Of a stretch of 7,479 nucleotides of DNA, positions 1-5,964 are shown piece after piece. The stretch comes from Campylobacterota bacterium. GTDB taxonomy: Bacteria; Campylobacterota; Campylobacteria; Campylobacterales; Sulfurimonadaceae. Under the pieces are notes generated by a model. The model ran no database searches and was not told the DNA's origin. It saw only the letters and a list, made by a program, of their open reading frames with translations. Where the stretch lies: the NCBI GenBank assembly GCA_013153755.1, contig JAADDU010000195.1, positions 1-7,479 on the forward strand. The letters are read 5' to 3'. Positions within the stretch are counted from its first letter, which is position 1, and each line of letters opens with the position of its first letter. The position numbers and the translations under genes were made by a program.

Positions 1-32
1 TCTTTTTTTTCACCATTTATTGTGATTGTCAT
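1..32 (-). CDS. 5' end of a minus-strand gene, possibly ThiS-like (partial)
   Basis: Reading leftward from an ATG at 32, the frame gives MTITINGEKK and then leaves the window. A good Shine-Dalgarno AAGG (40-43 on the plus strand as CCTT) lies 7 bases before the ATG, so I take this as a real start rather than chance. A short beta strand followed by N-G-E is how many ThiS sulfur-carrier proteins (beta-grasp fold, thiamine thiazole synthesis) begin. Ten residues cannot prove the family; other proteins with an N-terminal beta-grasp fold can begin the same way. The gene is divergent from the response regulator at 134. Seen: start and ribosome binding site. Inferred: identity. Confidence 0.45.
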   Translation of the reverse strand, partial: MTITINGEKK

Positions 33-75
33 TTAATTACCTTGTAAAGTTTTAATGATATTGTACTATTTTAAT

Positions 76-103
76 TTGATTAATATTAAATAATTGATAT
101 ACT
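76..103 (+). promoter_or_regulatory. Putative sigma70 promoter for the response regulator operon
   Basis: A TTGATT (76-81) and a TATACT (98-103) are separated by 16 bases. This predicts a transcript start near 110 and a leader of about 24 bases carrying AAGAG (121-125), 8 bases before the ATG at 134. The region is so AT-rich that chance matches are likely. The -35 element is often poorly conserved in Campylobacterota, so the -10 carries most of the weight. Confidence 0.45.
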
Positions 104-133
104 AATCACAAATAAAAAGCAAGAGAATACAAG

Positions 134-880
134 ATGTTAAATTCAAAAGAGATATTAAAGTATACTAAAGAACTTTCTGTTTTATTTGTTGAAGACCATG
201 AAGAGCTTAGAGTAAATACAACAGAGATTTTAAAAAGCTTTTTTAAAGAGGTTCATTCTGCAAAAGATGGTAGTGATGCTTTAAAAAAGTACAAAGATTA
301 CTATGTCAAAGATAAAAAATATTATGATATCGTACTTAGTGATATACAGATGCCAAATCTAAATGGTGTTGAACTTACATCTAAAATTTATGAGATAAAT
401 CCATCTCAACTTCTTATAATTATATCTGCACATGATGATTCAAAGTATCTTTTACCACTTATAAACCTAGGTATAGAACAGTTTATAAAAAAACCTATAG
501 ATTATCAAGAATTATTGAAAGTGTTACTAAATAGTGCTAAAAAAATCAAGCAGGATACAACAACTAATGTAGAAAAAATTTCTACAAAAATATACTTAGA
601 TGAAAATATAGTTTTTGATAGAGAAAATAGTTATCTAAGTGATAATAAACAAACAATATATTTGACCAAATATGAGATGATATTTATACACCTTTTAACT
701 AAAAATATAGGTAAAATATACTCAAATGAAGATATATCAGATAAATATAAAGAATATAATGAAAATATAGATATACAAAATATTAGAAAACTTGTATCAA
801 AATTAAGAAAAAAACTACCTGAAAATTCATTGGAAAGTATCTATGGTATTGGATATAGAATCATTCCATATATAAAGTAA
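134..880 (+). CDS. OmpR-type response regulator transcription factor
   Basis: This is a cytoplasmic two-component response regulator of 248 residues. Residues about 12-135 form a receiver domain: acidic pocket E20/D21, phospho-acceptor D70 in the motif SDIQMPNLNG, switch residue S98, and the conserved K120-P121. After a linker, residues about 150-246 form a winged-helix DNA-binding domain of the OmpR/PhoB class, ending in the characteristic YGIGYRI beta hairpin (237-243). All phosphorylation residues are present, so it should be activated by a sensor kinase, but no kinase gene is in this window. The start at 134 is supported by AAGAG at 121-125. The gene is followed after 7 bases by the DUF2062 gene, so the two are probably co-transcribed. 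Its target genes cannot be read from the sequence. The DNA-binding half is strikingly AT-rich (roughly 18% GC over 661-780) compared with hemN. Confidence 0.93.
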   Translation: MLNSKEILKYTKELSVLFVEDHEELRVNTTEILKSFFKEVHSAKDGSDALKKYKDYYVKDKKYYDIVLSDIQMPNLNGVELTSKIYEINPSQLLIIISAHDDSKYLLPLINLGIEQFIKKPIDYQELLKVLLNSAKKIKQDTTTNVEKISTKIYLDENIVFDRENSYLSDNKQTIYLTKYEMIFIHLLTKNIGKIYSNEDISDKYKEYNENIDIQNIRKLVSKLRKKLPENSLESIYGIGYRIIPYIK

Positions 881-887
881 AAGAAAC

Positions 888-1379
888 ATGGTTAGAAGAA
901 ATTTAAAGAAGATAAGCAAAAGTCAAAAACTAAAAGCATTTATAAAAAAGTATAAAATTCCAGCAGAATATCTATCTACAAATAGAAAGATGATTTCAAA
1001 AGCAGTTCTTATAGGGCTTTTTATCGCTTTTATCCCTATGCCTATGCAGATGGCAGCAGTGATTGCAATGATGCCATTTTTTAAGTTTAATGTCCCTATA
1101 GGTCTTGCTATGTGTTGGCTTAGTAACCCTTTTACTATGCCACCAATGTATTATATGGAGTATCTTACAGGCTCATTTTTCTTAGGTATAAAAGCTCAAC
1201 CTGTTGAAATGACTATGGAGTGGTTTACTAATAATATAGATAATATTTTTATACCATTATATACTGGAACACTTTTTTACTCTGTTTTTGGTTCTTTAGC
1301 AGGTTACTCGATAGTAAATTATCTTTGGAAAAGTTCTGTATATAGAGATAGAAAAAAACACTACTCTAAAAGGGGTTAG
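888..1379 (+). CDS. DUF2062 family inner-membrane protein
   Basis: This is a 163-residue membrane protein of the DUF2062 family, whose biochemical role is not established. The family hallmarks are visible: FIPMPMQM (48-55), an Asn at 68 just before the second hydrophobic stretch, and NPFTMPPMYY (80-89). Hydrophobic segments lie at about 38-62, 68-90 and 119-146. The N-terminus (MVRRNLKKISKSQKLK) and C-terminus (RDRKKHYSKRG) are strongly basic and probably cytoplasmic. The ATG at 888 is only 7 bases after the regulator's stop, with a weak AAGAA as ribosome binding site, so translational coupling is plausible. Its last 14 bases overlap the end of the convergent DUF1294 gene. Family membership is firm; any link to the regulator's signal is inferred from operon position only. 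Confidence 0.88.
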   Translation: MVRRNLKKISKSQKLKAFIKKYKIPAEYLSTNRKMISKAVLIGLFIAFIPMPMQMAAVIAMMPFFKFNVPIGLAMCWLSNPFTMPPMYYMEYLTGSFFLGIKAQPVEMTMEWFTNNIDNIFIPLYTGTLFYSVFGSLAGYSIVNYLWKSSVYRDRKKHYSKRG

Positions 1380-1668
1380 CGTTTATAAAGTTTAGTGGAT
1401 TTATCTCATAAAAGTATAAAACTCCCCAGATTATCCATGCTAAAACTATGAGGTAGTATCTAATCATAAAACTGTCTTTACTAACTTTATGATGAAAGAT
1501 TTTCATACTTAGATATGCACCAACAAAGCCACCTAAAAGTGAGAGTTTAAAAAGATTTTTCTCACTTATGCGTCTATGATGTTTTATGGCTTTGTATTTG
1601 TCTAAAGCGTAGATAAAAAATGTAACTATATTTATAGCTATAAAGTAATAAAGTGTTATTTTTTGCAT
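1366..1668 (-). CDS. DUF1294 family small membrane protein
   Basis: This is a 100-residue inner-membrane protein of the DUF1294 family, of unknown function. Family features are NIVTFFIYALDKYKA (13-27) with the DK-x-x-A pattern, RRISE (32-36), a glycine-rich LLGGFVGA (44-51) and the HHKVSKDSF stretch (59-67). Hydrophobic segments at about 4-22, 40-56 and 70-88 suggest three membrane passes. It starts within the last codons of lgt (13-base overlap) with AAAGAG about 9 bases upstream, so it is the last gene of the hemN-CCG protein-lgt operon and is probably translationally coupled to lgt. Its 3' end runs 14 bases into the convergent DUF2062 gene. The length is normal for the family. Confidence 0.88.
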   Translation of the reverse strand: MQKITLYYFIAINIVTFFIYALDKYKAIKHHRRISEKNLFKLSLLGGFVGAYLSMKIFHHKVSKDSFMIRYYLIVLAWIIWGVLYFYEINPLNFINANPF

Positions 1669-2492
1669 TTGGGTAAGCTCTTTTTATGAATGGTGTAAAA
1701 ATATATCCATAGTAAAATACCTATAAAACTCATACCAAGACTCATTACTTGACCTTGAGTTATCACTCCACAACAAACATAACCTATCTGTACATCTGGT
1801 GCTCGATATATCTCTGCAATAGTCCTAAATAAACCGTAACTAATGGCATAAATCAAGATGAGTTCACCTGAAAATTTTTTATATTTTTTGTAAAGAAAAA
1901 CTACTAAAAAGACACCTATACCTTCTAAAAGTGCTTCATAAAGTTGAGAAGGATGTCTTAAAACACCATCTACATAGATACCCCATGCTACATCAGTTTG
2001 TCTACCTATTAATTCTTGATTTAAAAAGTTTCCTATGCGTCCAAAAACAAATGCTAGTGGGATACTTAATGCTACTAAGTCCATAATCATCCCAAAAGAG
2101 ATTTTATGTTTTTTGGTATATAGATAAGTAGCACTAACAAACCCTATAACAGCACCATGGTAACTCATACCTCTTATACCAACAAACTCTCCATTTACAA
2201 AAGGGTTGAAAATTTGCCAAGGATGGGAAAGATAGTATGATGTATGAGTGTCATAAAACAGTATATAACCAAGTCTAGCACCTAGTATAACTCCTATCTC
2301 AACATATACAAAGTAAGCATCTATATCTGACTTTGCGAAGTTTATGTTGTCTTTTTTTATGATATATTTTGCGATATACAAAGCACTCATCAAAGCTAAA
2401 ACATACATCATCCCATACCAATGTACAGGAAAAGAGAAGATACTAAAAGCTACAGGATTAAAAACTTCATATATATGGTTCCAACTATTCAT
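1656..2492 (-). CDS. lgt: Prolipoprotein diacylglyceryl transferase
   Basis: Lgt is the inner-membrane enzyme that transfers diacylglyceryl from phosphatidylglycerol to the lipobox cysteine of prolipoproteins, the first step of lipoprotein maturation. The protein has 278 residues, a normal length. Recognisable blocks are HWYGMMYVLA (24-33, with the Tyr equivalent to E. coli Y26), GARLGYILFYD (71-81), GIRGMSYHGA (105-114, H112 corresponding to E. coli H103), the signature GRIGNFLNQELIGR (151-164, with R152 and N155), RHPSQLYEA (179-187), and EIYRAPDVQIG (227-237, R230 corresponding to E. coli R239). Several hydrophobic stretches fit the seven-helix topology. The ATG lies inside the end of the upstream iron-sulfur protein gene (8-base overlap) with AGAGAG just before it, indicating translational coupling. 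A plausible substrate, the lipoprotein at 5260, is encoded nearby. Confidence 0.96.
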   Translation of the reverse strand: MNSWNHIYEVFNPVAFSIFSFPVHWYGMMYVLALMSALYIAKYIIKKDNINFAKSDIDAYFVYVEIGVILGARLGYILFYDTHTSYYLSHPWQIFNPFVNGEFVGIRGMSYHGAVIGFVSATYLYTKKHKISFGMIMDLVALSIPLAFVFGRIGNFLNQELIGRQTDVAWGIYVDGVLRHPSQLYEALLEGIGVFLVVFLYKKYKKFSGELILIYAISYGLFRTIAEIYRAPDVQIGYVCCGVITQGQVMSLGMSFIGILLWIYFYTIHKKSLPKCKK

Positions 2493-3783
2493 TTTTCTCT
2501 CTTAATGCATCTGCGATAAGTTCTATAGGGTTTTTAAAAGTTGTTTGCATCTCATCATAGTTCATAGATGCATTGATTTGCATTCTACAAGCACTACACT
2601 CTGCACTAACTATATCTGCTTTAGTTTCTTTTATCATCGCTGCTTTTGGTGTTCCTGCTGCTTTTGCAAAATGGTACTTTTCACTCTGCATAGTCACCCC
2701 TCCAAAACCACAACATCTATCTGAGTCACTCATCTCAACCATCTCATAGTTTTTACTTATAAGCTCTCGTGGTTCTTGATGGATTCCTTGCATCTTTTTT
2801 GCATGGCATGGGTCATGGTAAGTAACTACTAAGTCCCCTTTTTGTTTTTGTGCTAAAAGTTTCTCTAACTCTGTATGTTTATAAAGCCACTCTGTTGCCA
2901 TAAAGATTTTAGAGCTAAGTGCCTCTGCTCTTTTTTTCCACTCTGGTTGGTCGTGAAAATAGTGTGCATAGTCTATCTTTAACATCGCACTACAAGTTGC
3001 TTCTGGGACTATAATAGCCTCAACACCCTCATTTTCTATGATTTTTTCAAAATACTCTATATTGAACTTTGCATTGTTATCAACTGTATCAAAATCTCCA
3101 GTAAAGTAAGCTGGAGCAGAACAACATTTTTGCTCTTTTGCTAAGTATGCATCTATCTCTAGGGCTTCTAAAATCTCTAAAAGTCCATCTCCAACACCAC
3201 GATAGTTATAGTTACCCAAACAACCGATAAAAATCATAACTTTTCTTTTGTTACCATTACTTATGTTTTCTTCATGTGCATTTAAAAATGATGTTTTTCT
3301 TAAACTTGGTAAAAGTCTGTCTGCTTTTAACATAGGTAGGTTAAAACGCGATGACATAGAGTCTATATCTTCTTGAATCTTAAAGCCACAAGTTTGAAAA
3401 ACCCAGCCAAGTTTAAAAGCCAAATCATTAAGCCATCTATGACGAAGAAGCAAGAAAAATGCTTTTTTATACCATGCTATACCGTACTTTTTAGCTATAT
3501 CTGAGCGAACTTGCTCTATAACCATATCGGTAGGGAGTGATTTTGGGCAAACCTCAACACAAGCAGTACATAAAAAACAACTCTCAAATATACTTTTTAC
3601 ATTTTTATCAAGTTCAAGTTTACCTCTTTGGTAAGCTCCTAAAAGGTCTAAAAAACCACGAGGAGAAGTAACTTCATCTGCATTTACATTGTGTATGGTA
3701 CAAACGGGGATACATTTACCACACTTGATACAATCATCAGTTATATTTGCATAGTCAAAGATATCTTGTGGAGTTTTTTGCAT
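2485..3783 (-). CDS. GlpC/GlcF/LutA-like CCG iron-sulfur oxidoreductase subunit
   Basis: This 432-residue electron-transfer protein has the GlcF/GlpC layout. Two [4Fe-4S] ferredoxin motifs come first: CIKCGKCIPVC (C18, C21, C24, C28) and CFLCTACVEVCP (C69, C72, C75, C79). Two CCG domains follow: C188, C220-C221, C264; and C326, C357-C358 (RCCGFGG), C396/C399. CCG domains of this type bind iron-sulfur clusters in heterodisulfide reductase HdrB and in the electron-accepting subunits of glycolate, lactate and glycerol-3-phosphate dehydrogenases. No FAD or FMN partner is encoded here, so the substrate is unknown. It sits 3 bases after hemN, a linkage I recall in Helicobacter (gene labelled glpC). 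I place the start at the ATG 3783: GGTG then lies 6 bases upstream. The TTG at 3786 would leave only 3 bases. No transmembrane helix is evident; it probably associates with the membrane through partners. Confidence 0.88.
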   Translation of the reverse strand: MQKTPQDIFDYANITDDCIKCGKCIPVCTIHNVNADEVTSPRGFLDLLGAYQRGKLELDKNVKSIFESCFLCTACVEVCPKSLPTDMVIEQVRSDIAKKYGIAWYKKAFFLLLRHRWLNDLAFKLGWVFQTCGFKIQEDIDSMSSRFNLPMLKADRLLPSLRKTSFLNAHEENISNGNKRKVMIFIGCLGNYNYRGVGDGLLEILEALEIDAYLAKEQKCCSAPAYFTGDFDTVDNNAKFNIEYFEKIIENEGVEAIIVPEATCSAMLKIDYAHYFHDQPEWKKRAEALSSKIFMATEWLYKHTELEKLLAQKQKGDLVVTYHDPCHAKKMQGIHQEPRELISKNYEMVEMSDSDRCCGFGGVTMQSEKYHFAKAAGTPKAAMIKETKADIVSAECSACRMQINASMNYDEMQTTFKNPIELIADALREKNE

Positions 3784-3786
3784 CAA

Positions 3787-5154
3787 CTACACCGTTTTTG
3801 AAAATGTTTTAGAGCTAGATGCGTGTTTTTTCATATATGCATCAAAAGGCATCGCTATATTTCTAATGAGTAGAGTTCCTGTTTCACTACATTTTATCTC
3901 TTTATCATCCATGCTTAAAAGCTCATCTTCTACAAATGGTTTTAGAGCTTCTATGGCATCTGCAAAATATTCTGAGAACTTAACATTAAATTTTTTGTCA
4001 AATCTTTTTATATCTAGTTTGAAGTTACTCATAAGCTCCATGATTACATACTGACGGATAAGGTCATCTTCATTTAGAACTACACCTCTCTCAAAAGGTA
4101 ATTTCCCTGCATCTATAGCTTCTTCATACTCAGCCATCACTTTAAAATTTTGGTTATAGCTATCTACTCCCTCTCCGATAGAAGTAAGCCCAACACCAAC
4201 AAGGTCTGCTCCACCTTTTGTTGTATAACCTTGGAAGTTTCTATGAAGTTCCCCTTTTTCTATAGCTTTAAAAAGCTCATCTTCAGGTTTTGCAAAGTGA
4301 TCCATCCCTATCATTTTATAACCATGAGAAGTTAAAAAGTCTATAGTGTATTGCATGATTTGAAGTTTTTCGTCTGGTAGTGGTAAGGTTGTTTCATCTA
4401 TCTTTCTCATAGTCTTTTTCATCCAAGGAACATGAGCGTAGTTAAATACTGCAAATCTATCTGGATTTAGTGTGAGAGCTAAAGATAGTGTTTCTTTAAA
4501 AGTTTCAAGTGACTGATATGGAAGTCCATAAATAAGGTCAACATTTACAGATATCATGTTGTATTTTCTTGCCAAATCCATCGCATCTTTAGTTACACCA
4601 TAAGGTTGGATTCTATGAACTGCAACTTGTACTTTTTCGTTAAAATCTTGAATCCCAAAACTTACACGGTTAAAACCAGCTTCACTCATAACACGCATCT
4701 GGTCTTCATCTATATGGCGAGGGTCTATCTCACAACTAACCTCTGCATCTTCTCTAAAGTTTACAAAATAAGATTTTATCTCAGCTATTATCTCTTTTAG
4801 TTGTTCAGCACTAAAAAAAGTTGGAGTTCCTCCACCAAAGTGCATCTGTAAAACTTCTCTTTTTGTGTCTATATGTTTTGAGAGTATTTTTAACTCTCTT
4901 TTTAGGTAGTCCATATAACGAAGCATCTTATCTTCTTTTGATGTAAAAACAACATTACATCCACAAAAGTAACACGCATTTCTACAAAAAGGGAGATGAA
5001 AATAAAGACTCAAAGGGCGAGAACTATCTTGAGATTCTAACTTTTTTATATACTCATCATATCCATAAGCATCACTAAACTCTAGTGCAGTTGGGTAACT
5101 TGTATAACGAGGTCCTGGTTTTGAGTACTTTGTAAATTTTGCAAAATCTAGCAT
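3787..5154 (-). CDS. hemN: Oxygen-independent coproporphyrinogen III dehydrogenase (radical SAM)
   Basis: HemN oxidatively decarboxylates coproporphyrinogen III to protoporphyrinogen IX in haem synthesis without oxygen, using S-adenosylmethionine and a [4Fe-4S] cluster in the cytoplasm. The protein has 455 residues, the usual length. It opens with the HemN-specific GPRYTSYPTA (14-23), then YFHLPFCRNACYFCGC (51-66) with the radical-SAM cysteines C57, C61, C64 plus the extra HemN cysteine C66. GGGTPTF (107-113) binds SAM, and RNFQGYTTKGGADLVG (305-320) matches the C-terminal HemN signature. These motifs separate true HemN from the haem chaperone HemW, which lacks the GPRYTSYPT start and the CGC pattern. 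The start is fixed by an in-frame TAA at 5160-5158, two codons upstream of the ATG. The ribosome binding site is weak (TGGA, 6 bases before). First gene of the four-gene minus-strand operon. Confidence 0.96.
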   Translation of the reverse strand: MLDFAKFTKYSKPGPRYTSYPTALEFSDAYGYDEYIKKLESQDSSRPLSLYFHLPFCRNACYFCGCNVVFTSKEDKMLRYMDYLKRELKILSKHIDTKREVLQMHFGGGTPTFFSAEQLKEIIAEIKSYFVNFREDAEVSCEIDPRHIDEDQMRVMSEAGFNRVSFGIQDFNEKVQVAVHRIQPYGVTKDAMDLARKYNMISVNVDLIYGLPYQSLETFKETLSLALTLNPDRFAVFNYAHVPWMKKTMRKIDETTLPLPDEKLQIMQYTIDFLTSHGYKMIGMDHFAKPEDELFKAIEKGELHRNFQGYTTKGGADLVGVGLTSIGEGVDSYNQNFKVMAEYEEAIDAGKLPFERGVVLNEDDLIRQYVIMELMSNFKLDIKRFDKKFNVKFSEYFADAIEALKPFVEDELLSMDDKEIKCSETGTLLIRNIAMPFDAYMKKHASSSKTFSKTV

Positions 5155-5213
5155 TTTTTATCCATCTTTATATTTAATTGATGCGATTATCTCTAAAAAG
5201 TCTTGAAGAAGTG

Positions 5214-5238
5214 ATTAAGTTTTGAATTAATTAAGTTT
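5214..5238. repeat. 9-bp direct repeat ATTAAGTTT in the hemN/lipoprotein divergent region
   Basis: ATTAAGTTT occurs at 5214-5222 and again at 5230-5238, a period of 16 bases, with TGAATTA between. The pair lies midway in the 105-base gap between the divergent hemN and lipoprotein starts and overlaps the predicted -35 region of the plus-strand promoter. Tandem direct repeats of this kind can be binding sites for an OmpR-class or other regulator. In such AT-rich sequence a chance 9-base match is possible. Confidence 0.35.
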
Positions 5239-5250
5239 ACATAAGATATT
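5222..5250 (+). promoter_or_regulatory. Putative promoter giving a leaderless or near-leaderless lipoprotein mRNA
   Basis: TTGAAT (5222-5227) and GATATT (5245-5250) are 17 bases apart, and an overlapping TATTAT lies at 5247-5252. Either -10 would place the transcript start at roughly 5257-5260, that is at or within a few bases of the ATG at 5260. This agrees with the absence of a Shine-Dalgarno sequence before that ATG. Matches to consensus are imperfect. Confidence 0.35.
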
Positions 5251-5259
5251 ATCGTATTT

Positions 5260-5964
5260 ATGAAATGGATATATATAATTTTAATCACCACTCTTTTTAC
5301 AGGTTGTGACTTACTAGATGAGTTTATGCAAAAAGATAAATCTGCTAACCAAATCATGCAAGAGAAGATGAAATTTGAAAAAAAAGTTGCACTAGAAAAA
5401 GAGGTTCAACTTAAAAAACTCTCAGAAGAAACACAAAGAGAACTTGCTCTTTTAGAAACTAAAAAAGAGTTAGCTAAGATAGAAAAAGAGAAAGAACTAG
5501 AAAAGATTCGTATGCAATCAGAACTAGAAAAACAAAAAATTATCTTCGCTCAAGAGAAACAAAAAGCACTTTTTGAACAACAGATGATTCAAAATCAACA
5601 GATGAACAACATGGAGCTAAAGCGCTATATTATGGCTATAGGTGCTGTTTTACTTTTTTTAATAAGTTTCTTTTTATATTATTATTTTAGCAAGAAAAGG
5701 CAAGATAAACTTATGGCTTATAATGATAATCTTAAAAAATATTTTCACCATAAAGAGAATGAAGCTAGGGTTCAAATAGCAAACAAAATGTTAGATGCTA
5801 TATCTTCTGGAAAACTAGATAAAGCTCAAGAAAACCAACTCATAGGTGCATTTAGTGGTGAAGTACAAGGAAGCTACCAAAAACAACTCTCACATAAAGA
5901 TGAAGAGATGCAAGAGATAGAAGTAGAGTTTATAGAAGCAGAGAGTTCTATATTAAAGAAGTGA
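5260..5964 (+). CDS. Coiled-coil lipoprotein with an internal transmembrane helix, function unknown
   Basis: I do not recognise a named family for this 234-residue protein. It begins with a short lipoprotein signal peptide, MKWIYIILITTLFTGC, with C16 as the lipidation site. D17 follows; in E. coli, Asp directly after the lipidated Cys retains lipoproteins in the inner membrane. Residues about 28-118 are a long charged helix rich in Glu, Lys and Gln, likely a coiled coil. A strong transmembrane helix spans about 123-143 (IMAIGAVLLFLISFFLYYYF) and is followed by SKKRQDK. The C-terminal 90 residues are soluble and end in an acidic stretch (EEMQEIEVEFIEAE). The predicted topology is lipid-anchored periplasmic coil, one membrane pass, cytoplasmic tail. 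The start is forced: an in-frame TAA lies at 5242-5244 with no other standard start between. No Shine-Dalgarno sequence precedes it. It is divergent from hemN, and its end overlaps the next gene by 12 bases. Confidence 0.82.
   Translation: MKWIYIILITTLFTGCDLLDEFMQKDKSANQIMQEKMKFEKKVALEKEVQLKKLSEETQRELALLETKKELAKIEKEKELEKIRMQSELEKQKIIFAQEKQKALFEQQMIQNQQMNNMELKRYIMAIGAVLLFLISFFLYYYFSKKRQDKLMAYNDNLKKYFHHKENEARVQIANKMLDAISSGKLDKAQENQLIGAFSGEVQGSYQKQLSHKDEEMQEIEVEFIEAESSILKK

Noticed and set aside
1352..1397. Minus-strand terminator: CACTA/TAGTG pairing followed by seven T's
   Set aside because: The stem is only 5 pairs with a loop of about 29 bases, and the T run is explained by lysine codons in the DUF2062 gene.
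3784..3786. TTG as start of the CCG protein
   Set aside because: It sits immediately after the hemN stop with only 3 bases to GGTG. The adjacent ATG at 3783 has better spacing and is the stronger start codon.
3866..4800. Three plus-strand open frames of about 60 codons (3866-4054, 4150-4335, 4606-4800)
   Set aside because: They lie antisense within hemN, which is strongly supported by its motifs. Their products show no family features or convincing ribosome binding sites.
3787..5154. HemW or another HemN-like radical SAM protein
   Set aside because: The GPRYTSYPTA start, the fourth cysteine in CYFCGC and the RNFQGYTT block are features of true HemN.
5148..5165. Five-codon upstream frame (MDKKC) overlapping the hemN start on the minus strand
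   Set aside because: It has no properly spaced ribosome binding site, and so short a frame arises easily by chance.
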